The translations under genes were made by a program, and so were the position numbers. The notes below the pieces were generated by a model. It was not told the origin of the DNA and made no database searches. It worked only from the letters and a program-made list of their open reading frames with translations. A stretch of 64,000 nucleotides of DNA from Microglena sp. YARC. Taxonomy: Eukaryota > Chlorophyta > Chlorophyceae > Chlamydomonadales > Chlamydomonadaceae. Shown here in pieces: positions 55,647-64,000 of the stretch. The stretch lies in contig CM039462.1 in assembly GCA_022414725.1 (NCBI GenBank), forward strand, positions 52,019,908 to 52,083,907. Reading direction: 5' to 3'. Position 1 is the stretch's first letter. The number at the start of each line of letters is the position of its first letter.

Positions 55647-58600
55647 GAGAGTATTGGAGGGAAGATCTTAAGTGACACACTCGTGGCCTGAGGTCCTCAT
55701 AGCTATGGTGCGTCAAGTACACCCCTAGGGTGTAACTTGAACGCACAGCGAGAACCTGTGAAGGTGATATCCGCCGGACAAGAGTCTCTGGGTATAATTA
55801 TACTCGAACGCTGTTCGGAGAGGTTCTATCTAGAGAGTGCTGGATCTAACTTAGCTGTGCGTCTCGCTTATACATCCTCACCGCCTAGGAGAGTACTACG
55901 TAACGGCAGCTGGCGACCTGTAGAAAGGTCGTGCGTAGTGAGATCCAACGGGCGAATGGAAGTCTCTGGTTGGCGAATTTGTAAATGACAGGTATCCGGG
56001 GAGGTCCTTTCATCCTAGACTGGACCTCGACTCACTATGTTGGTGCGGTCCTAGGGTACACGCTGTCAGTCTGGTACCTTAGGGGGTGTACTTGAACGCA
56101 GGCGTACTCCTTATAGCAAGCTTCATATCCACACGGAGAGTTCAAATCTTGGGGAAGGCATCAATCTAAACAGATAATCCGGGATTTACTTTCTTCTAGA
56201 GATTCTTCGATTCCTATCTATTATATTTGCAGTGGCGTTGAGAGGCACCAACTATGTTACTTGAACGTCAATCGACTGTAAAGGTTGAGTCCAGCGGAAG
56301 AGTCTTGGAATTTTATTATAAATCGTCGTGGTCCTATACTCAGAGACCTTGTGGTCTTATACCCCGCACTGAACGCTGGAACGGCAGTGGACCCTGGCTG
56401 GACCCCTCATCACTGTACCCTTTGGTCGTCATTAGTAACCACTAGGGTGTACTTGAACGCATGACCTGTAGAAAGGTCTGAGATCCACGGAAAGCTGTCT
56501 CTGGGAATTATAAAGTATGGGAGGGTCTTCTAGAGACCTTGGTCTATAGCCTTGGTGCTCAGGTACACTCTAAAGGTGTGACTTGAAACGCAAGCGACCT
56601 GTAGAAGGTTGACGACCCACGAAGAGTCTTGGGAATTTATAAAAGTTTTTATGAAGGTCTTCTAGAGACCTGTGGTCTATAGCGTGGTGCATCTAAGGTA
56701 CCACCTAGGGTGTACTTGAACGCAAGCGGAGCTATAGGAAGGTGGCAGATCCATCGGGATAGAGTCTTGGAGGTGAATCTTATAAAGTGTGGGACATCTT
56801 GTAGTAGATCGCTGTGTGTAATTCTATTACAGGCTTCGGTGCGTGTCAACAGTACTTAACCCATACGCGGGCTGTCACTTGAACGCAGCGAGCCTTAGAG
56901 CGCACACAGACCTTATCAGGTTTGATTATCCGCCGGAATGACTATTCTGGGTAAGATATTATTAAAGTGGTCGGGAAGGTCTTTCTAGAGACTTGTGGCT
57001 CAATAAGCTTGGTGCGCTGCTTATGGTAAACCTAGGGGAGTACTTGAACGCGGCGACCCTTGTTACTGAACGGTTCGACAATATCCCACGGAAAAGTTCT
57101 GGGCATTTATAAAGTATGAGGCTCTTCTAGGAGAACCACCGTGGTCTATAGTCCTGTTTGCGTGGTCTAGAGACATGAACGCTGGAGGGCCTAACGGTGT
57201 GACTCTAGATATGGAAGCGACACTAAGAAATGGTGTCGATCATCTGGACCCACCGGGAAGAGTCTCTTCAGGTAACTACATAAGTTAGGGAGGTCTTCTA
57301 GAGATCTGTGGTCCATCTATACCGGCTTTGTGCGTCTAGAACACACCCTAGGGTGTACTTGAACGCATCGACCTGTAGAAGGTTGAGATCCACGGAAAGA
57401 GTCTCGCGTCGGCATTTGAGAAATGCTGTAGGGTGGTCTTCTAGAAGAACCTGTTATTAACTTGGGTGTCGTTCTAGGACACCCTAAGGGATGTACTTGA
57501 ACGTCACGCGACCCAAGGGGCTTGAGATCACATCAGGAAAGAGACGCTCTGGCGAATTTAGTAAAGTACTGGGCCACACTCTTCGACAGACACCACCTGT
57601 GTGTTCAATAGTCCTTGGTGCGTCTAGGTACAATCCCCTCTATGGTGATTCACTGAGAGAGAGAGTGTACCTAAGGTTCTTTGAGAATCCGACGCAGCAA
57701 AGATCCTCTGGGAATTTATAAAGTATGGAAAGGTCTTCTAGAGACCTGTGTCCTATAGCTTGGTGCGTCACCAGGTCTATCCCTAGGTAGAAACGGAAAA
57801 AGGTCTCGAGAGTAAAAGGTGTGGAGATCTTCGGACCGTTGGCTGAGACCTTGAACGTCGTAGGAGGTTGTGAGGAGTCCACACGAACAGAGTCTCTGGG
57901 CAGTTCTTCTAGAGACCTGCTTGGTCTATTAACTTGCGTGCGGTCTAGGTACACCACCCCCTTGGTGTATGCTTGAACGCAGCGACCCCTGCTAGAAGGT
58001 TGAGATCTCCAATCACTGCGGAAGAGTCTCTGGGAAATTATGAGAAGTTAATAGGGAAGGTCTTCTAGAAGAACCTGTGGTCCCTATACGCGTGCGTGCG
58101 TTAAGGTACACCCTATGGGTGTACTTGAATCGCAGAGACCTAATAGGAAGGTTGATATCCACGGAAGAGTGCTCTGGGAATTTATAAGTGTGGGAGGTCT
58201 TCTCTAAGAGACCTTTGTCTATAAGCTTGGTGTCGGCTTAAGGTACCAGGCCCGTAGCGTGTACTTTTGAACGCGACGTGACTGTAGAAGTTGAGATCCA
58301 CGGAAGAGACTCTGGGAATCTTACACAAAGAGTAACGAATGTTCTTCTAGAGACCTGTGGTCCGAGTCTAGTATGCTTTTGGCATGAGCTGTAACAACTT
58401 TAAGGGGGTACATGAACGCAAAGCGACCTGTAGAAGGTTGGATATCCGACGGAAGCAGGTCTCTGGGGAACTATAAACGCGTGGGAGGTCTCTAGAGACC
58501 CTGTGGTCTATAGCTTGGTGCGTCTAGGTACAACTAGGGTGTACTTTGCAACGCAGCGACCTGTTAGATGGTTGATATCCACGGAAGAGTCTCTGGGAAT

Positions 58601-61051
58601 TTATAAAAGATGAGTCTCTGAGACCTGTGGTCTAATAGCTTGGTGCGTCTAGGTACACGCCTAAGGTGGTACTTTGAGACGGCAAGCCGACCTGTAGAAA
58701 GGTTGATATCCACGGAAAAGAGTCTCTGGGAATTTATAAAGCTGTGGGAGATCTTCCTAGAGACCTTTGGTCTATATCGCTATTTGAGTGCGTCCTAGGT
58801 AACACCACCTAGGGTGATACTTGAAACGCAGCGACGTGTAGAAGGTTGAGATCTATCGGAAGAGTCTCTGGGATTTACTAATATAACGTGTGGAGTTCTT
58901 CTAGAGACCAGTTGGTGTGAGTGTGTGCCAATCTAGGGTCTAAAGATCCACCGGAAGAGTCTGGGTAGGTCATTGTCTAGAAGACTTTGTGGTCTATATG
59001 CTTGTGTGCGTCAGGTATAATCCCTAGGTAAAAGGAAGAGTCTCTGGGAATTTATAAAGTTGGGAGATCTTCTGGAGACCGTTGGTCTATAGCTTTTTTA
59101 TGTTCTAGGGTTCCAGATCCACGAAAGAGTCTCTGGGAGTCCTCTAGGACTTGGTTTTTATCAACTTGGTGCGTCTAGTACACACTAAAGGGTGTACTTG
59201 AACGCAGTGACCTGTAAGGTTGATATCCACGAGAGTCTTAGAATTTATAAGTAGGGAGTCTCCTAGAGACCTGTGGTCCCTATCTATAGCTTGTGCGTTC
59301 TAGGTAACCTAGGATTACTTGGACGCAGCGACCTGAGAAGGTTGAGATCCACGGAAGAGTCTCTGGGATTTATAAAACGTGTGGGGAGGAAGTCTTCTAG
59401 AGACCTGTGGTCTATAGCTGGTGCCTCTAGGTACACTAGGGTGTACTTGAACGCATGAGCTGTAGAAAGTTGAGATCCACGACGAGTCTCTGGGAATTTA
59501 TAAAGTGTGTGGAGGTCTTCTAGAGACCTGTGGTCTATAGCATTGGTGCGTCAGGCTTCACCCTAGGGTGTACTTGGAACGCATGACCTGTAGAAGTTGA
59601 GAATCCACGGAAGCAGTCTCTGGGAATTTATAAAGTATGGAAGGTCTTCTAGAAACCTGTGGTCTATAGCTTGGTGCGTCCAGGTCAACCCTAGGTGTAC
59701 TGAACGCAGCAACCTGTAGATAGGTTGAGATCCACGGAAGAGTCTCTGGGAATTTATAAAGTATGGGAGGTCTTCTGGAGACCTGTGGTCTAAGCTTGTG
59801 CGTCTAGGTACACCCTAGGTGTACTTGAACGCAGCGACCTGTAGAAGGTTGATTATCCAACGGAAGAGTCTCTGGGAATTCATAAAAAGTGTGGGAGCCT
59901 TCTAGAGACCTTTGTCTATAGCGTTGGTGGCGTCTAGGTCAACCTAGGGTTTACTTGAACGCAGCGACCTGTAGAAGGTTGAGATCCACGGAAGACGTCT
60001 CTAGGAATTTATAAAGTATGGAAGGTTCAGAGACCTGTGGTCTATAGCTTGGTGCGTCTAAGTACAACCCCTAGGGTGGTACTTGACGCAGCGACGTGTA
60101 GAAGGGTTGAGATCCACGGAAGATCTCTGGGAATTTATAAAGTGGGAGGTCATCTAGAGACCTGTGGTCTATGCTTGGTGCATCTAGGGTTGAGCATCCA
60201 CAGGAAGAGTCTCTGAGGTCTTCTAGAAGACCTGTGGTCTATAGCTTGGTGCTCTGGGTACACCTAGGGGTACTTAACGCAGCGACCTATAGAAGGTTGA
60301 TATCCACAGAAGAGTCTCTGGGAATTATAAAGTATGGGAGGTCTCTGGAGACCTGTGGTCTATAGCTTGGTGCGTCTAGGTACACCCTAGGGTGTACTTT
60401 GAACGGAGCCGCTAAATGGAAGTTGATATCCACGGAAGAGTCTTATGGGAGATTTATAAAGTTGTGGGAGGTCTTCTAGAGACCTTTGGTCTATAGCTGT
60501 GCGTCTATGTACCCCTACGGGTGTACTTGAACGCAGCGACCTGTAGAAGGTTTGATATCCACGGAAGAGTCTCCTTGGGAATTTATAAAGTGTGGGAAGG
60601 TCTTCTAGAGACCTGCGTCTATAGCTTTGGTGGCGTCTAGTACCACCGTAGGGTGTACTTGAACGCATGACCTGAAAGAAGGTTGAGACCACGGGAAGGG
60701 TCTCTGGGAATTTAAAGGTGTTGGGAGGTCTTCTAGAGACCTGTGTCTATAGATTGGTGCCCTTCTTAGGTACACCGCTAGGTGTACTTGAACCGCAGCG
60801 ACCTGTAGAAGGTTGAGATCACGAGAGTCTCTGGGAATTTATGAAGTGTGGGAGGTCATTGAGAGACCTGTGGGTCTATAGCTTGGTGCGTCTAGGGTTG
60901 TGATCACGGAAGAGTCTCTGGGAGGTCTCCTAGAGAACCTGTGGTTTATAACTTGGGGCGTCTAGGTACACCCTAGGGTGTACTTGAACGCAGTGGACCT
61001 GTAGAAGGTCTGAGATCCAACCGGAAGAGTCTCTGGGAATTTATAAAGTAA

Positions 61052-61109
<58 letters not shown>

Positions 61110-64000
61110 GGAAGGTCTTCTAGAGACCTGTGTTCTATAGCTTGGTGCGTCTAGGTACCCCCTAGGGTGTAATGAAACGCAGCGACCTATGGATGGTTGA
61201 TTTATCCACGAAGAGTTCTCCTAGGAATTTAATAAGTATGGGAGGTCTTCTAGAGACACGTGGTCTATCTTAAATAGCTTGGTGCTTCAAGTATCACCCT
61301 AGGTGTACTTGACGCAGGCGACCTTGTAGAAGGTTGAGATCACGGAAGAGTCTCTGGAATCTTATAAGTATGGGAGGTTCTTCTAGAGACCTGTGGTCAT
61401 AGCTTGGTGCGTTCTAGGTACACCCCCTAGGGGTGTACTTGAACGCCGGCGACCCGTAGAAGGTTTGAGATCCACGGAAGAGTCTCTGGGAATTTATAAG
61501 TGTGGGAGGTTTTCTAGATACCTGTGGTCTATAGCTTGGTGGCGTCTAGGTTGAAGAATCGCACGGAAAGTCTCCTGGGAGTCTTCGAAGAGAACCTGTG
61601 GTCTATAGCCTGGTGCGTCTAGGTACACCTAGGTGTACTTTGAACGCAGCGACCCTATAGAAGGTTTGATATCCGACAGACAGAGTCTCTTGGGAATTTA
61701 TAAACGTGTGGGAGGTCTTTCTAGAGACCTGCGGTCTATAGCTTGGTGCGTCTAGGTACACCGTAGGGTGTACTTGAACGCATGACCTGAAGAAGTTGAG
61801 ATCCACCGGGAAGAGTCTCTGGGAATTTATAAAGTGTTAGGTAGGTTTCTAGAGACTGTGGTCTATAGCTTGGTTCGTTAGGTATACTCTAAAGTGTACT
61901 TGAACGCAATGACCTGTAGAAGGTTGATAATCACACGGAGAGTCTCTGGGAAATTTTTATATGAGTGGTGGAGGTCTTCCTGAGACCTGTGGTCTATAGC
62001 TTGGTGCGTCTAGGTACACCTAGGGTGGTAAACTTGAACGCGCGACCTGGTAGAGGTTGATATCTACAGAAAGTCTCTGGGAATTTATAAGTATGGAGGT
62101 CTTCTGGAGACCTTGTGGTCTTAGCTTGGTGCGTCCTGTTAAACGCCTAGTGTACTTGAACGCAGCGACACGTAGAAGGTTGATATCCACGGAAGAGTCT
62201 CTGGGATTTTATAAAGTGTGGGGAAGGTCTTCTAGAGACACTTGTGGTCTATAGCTTGGTGCGTCTAGGGTTGAGGATCCAGCGGAAGAGTCTCTGGGGG
62301 TTCTTCTATAGACCTGTGTCTATAGCTTGGTGCGTCTAGGTACACCCTAGAGTGTACTTGAACGCAGCGACCTGGTAGAGGGTTGATATCCCGAAGAGTC
62401 TCTGGGAATATATAAAGTATGGAAGGTCCTTCTAGAGACCTGTGGTCTATGCTTGGTGGCAGTCTAGGGATGAGTTCACGGAAGAGTCTCTGCGAGGTCT
62501 TCTAGAGACGCCGTGTCCTATAGGCTTTGGTGCGTCTAGGTACACCTAGGGTGGTACTTGAAACGCAGCGACTATAGAAGGTTGAATATCCCACGGAGAG
62601 TCTCTGGGAATTTAAAATAAGTATGGGAGGTCTTCTTAGAGACCTGTGGTCCTATCTATGGCTTTGGTGCGTCCTAGGTACACCTAGGGTGTACTTGAAC
62701 GCGGCGACCTGTAGAAAGGTTGAGATCCACGGAAGAGTCTCTAGGAATTTATAAAGTTTGGAAGGTCTTCTAGAGACTGTGGGTCTTATAGCTTTGGTGC
62801 GTCCCAGGTATACCGCTAGGTTAAAAGGAAGAAGTCTATGGAATTTATAAAGTGGTGGCTAGATCTTCTGGAGACCGTTGGTCTATAGCTTGGTGCGTCT
62901 AGGGTTTCGAGAATCTCACAAAAGAGTCTCTGGGAGGTCTTTTCTAGAGACCTGTGGTTTAATAACTTGGTGCGTCTAGGTCACCTAGGGTGGTACTTGA
63001 ACGCAGCGACCTTGTAGAAGGTTGAGATCCACGGAAGAGTCTCTGGGAATTTATAAAGTATGGAAGGTCTTCTAGAGACCTGTGGTCTATAAGCGTTGTG
63101 CGTCTAGGTACACCCTAAGGGTTGTACTTGAACGCAGCGCCTATAGAAGGTTTGATTATCCCACGGATAGAGTCTCTGGGAATTTATAAAAGTATGGGAG
63201 TCCTTCTAGAGACCTGTGGTCCTATCTTATAGCTTGGCGCGTCAAGGTACACCCTAGGGTGTACTTGAACGCAAGCGAACTGTAGAAGGTTGAGAATCCC
63301 ACGGAAGAAGTCTCTGGAATTTATAGTGGTAGGAGGTCTTCTCAGAGACCTGTGGTCCCTATATGCTTGTGCGTCTAGGTACACCCTAGGGTGTACTTGG
63401 AACGCGCGACCTGTAGAAGGTTGAGATCCACGGAGAGTACCAGTCGGAATTTATAAAGTATGGGAGGTCAGAGACCCGTGGTCTATAGCTGGTGCGTCTA
63501 GGTAAACCCTAGGCGTTTACTTGAACGCAGCGACTATAGAAGGTTGATATCCACATGAAGAGTCTCAGGGAATTAAAAGTATGGGGGTCTTCTAGAGATA
63601 TGTGATCCATCTATAGCTTGGTGCGTCTAGGTACACCCTAGGTGTACTTGAACGCCGCAACGTGTAGAAGGTTGAGATCCACGGGAAGAGTCTCTGGGAA
63701 TTATATAAAGTGATTGGTGAGGTCTTCTATACACCTGTGGTCTATAGCTTGGTCTGCATCTAGGGTTGAGATCCACGGTGAAGAGTCTCTGGGAGGTCTT
63801 CTTGAGACCTGTTGGTCTATAGCTTGGTGCGTCTAGGTACACCCTAGGTGTACATTGAACGCAGCGACCTATAGAAGGTTTGCGTGATCATCCACATCAA
63901 GAGTCCTCTGGGTGCCCGGCGGAATTTATAAAGTAGAGAGGTCTTCTGGAGACCTGTGGTCTATAGCTTGGTGCGTTCTAGGTACACCCTAGGGTGTACT
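55647..64000 (+). repeat. 127-bp satellite array with short variant monomers
   Basis: Roughly 65-70 monomers. Full unit: GTCTATAGCTTGGTGCGTCT, AGGTACACCCTAGGGTGTAC, TTGAACGCAGCGACCTGTAG, AAGGTTGAGATCCACGGAAG, AGTCTCTGGGAATTTATAAA, GTGTGGGAGGTCTTCTAGAG, ACCTGTG (127 bp). Each unit contains a perfect 18-bp palindrome GTACACCCTAGGGTGTAC and a near-palindrome GGTCTTCTAGAGACC. Subtypes vary at GATATCC/GAGATCC, CATGACC/CAGCGACC and CTATAG/CTGTAG. Two kinds of shortened monomer recur. One-base indels are very frequent, most of all just right of the gap. The array runs off the right edge. Open frames in it are not genes. Confidence 0.97.
61052..61108 (+). repeat. 57-nt poly-G inside the satellite
   Basis: Interrupts a monomer between TTATAAAGTA and TGGAAGGTCTTC, where other monomers have no G run. 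Either a homopolymer expansion or, more likely, a sequencing or polishing artefact. Confidence 0.85.

Noticed and set aside
54601..55746. Open frames of 350-380 residues across the gap
   Set aside because: They consist of translated N; no sequence supports them.
55647..64000. Satellite as telomeric repeat because of CCCTAGGG
   Set aside because: CCCTA occurs once per 127-bp monomer within a palindrome, not as a short tandem telomeric unit.

Overview
This is a eukaryotic, repeat-dominated window. It shows spliceosomal GT-AG introns, Ty1/copia LTR retrotransposons, non-LTR retrotransposons (LINEs) with RNase H, short inverted-repeat elements, minisatellites and a long tandem satellite. The main LINE combines two endonuclease types, an architecture known from green algae (the Dualen/RandI group first described in Chlamydomonas). 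A green alga or related protist is therefore my best guess, held weakly. Nothing looks bacterial.

Layout. 1-2640: two pentamer-like satellites of opposite strand composition. 2641-5790: AT-rich and G-rich low-complexity DNA with two dispersed repeat families. 6022-6340: a 79-bp tandem repeat made of one end of a MITE-like element. 6474-10668 (minus): a spliced gene of five coding exons, about 1,091 codons, that I reconstructed from splice sites and reading phase. I do not recognise its product, and it carries one apparent 1-nt frameshift. A MITE-like element lies in its second intron. 10700-13625: five minisatellites or tandem repeats, an 87-bp perfect palindrome, and two inverted copies of the satellite that fills the right end of the window. 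15467-20425: a copia element with near-identical LTRs and a 5-bp target duplication but a decayed, internally deleted interior. It is inserted next to the stop codon of a LINE fragment (20431-21324). 22440-28966: a second, fuller copia element whose gag-pol is one reading frame broken by two in-frame stops; its 5' LTR is missing. 29175-31071: Cys-rich 36-residue tandem repeats. 31231-40114: a LINE with two Josephin-like cysteine protease domains, a PIP-box-like motif, APE endonuclease, reverse transcriptase, RNase H and a C-terminal PD-(D/E)xK nuclease-like region, all broken by frameshifts. 40484-43420: a PIF1/Helitron-type helicase pseudogene with a recognisable intron, bracketed by two T-tracts. 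43675-54646: C-rich decayed sequence holding a second, older LINE. 54647-55646: a gap of exactly 1000 N. 55647-64000: a 127-bp satellite with an internal 18-bp palindrome and recurrent short variant monomers.

How the parts relate. Most of the window is transposable elements at different stages of decay, nested and adjacent. The one candidate host-type gene is at 6.5-10.7 kb. The LINE at 31-40 kb is the most unusual biology: its first ORF appears to carry a duplicated deubiquitinase-like protease and a PCNA-binding-like peptide ahead of the usual retrotransposition enzymes. No database search was possible; family assignments rest on motifs read by eye.
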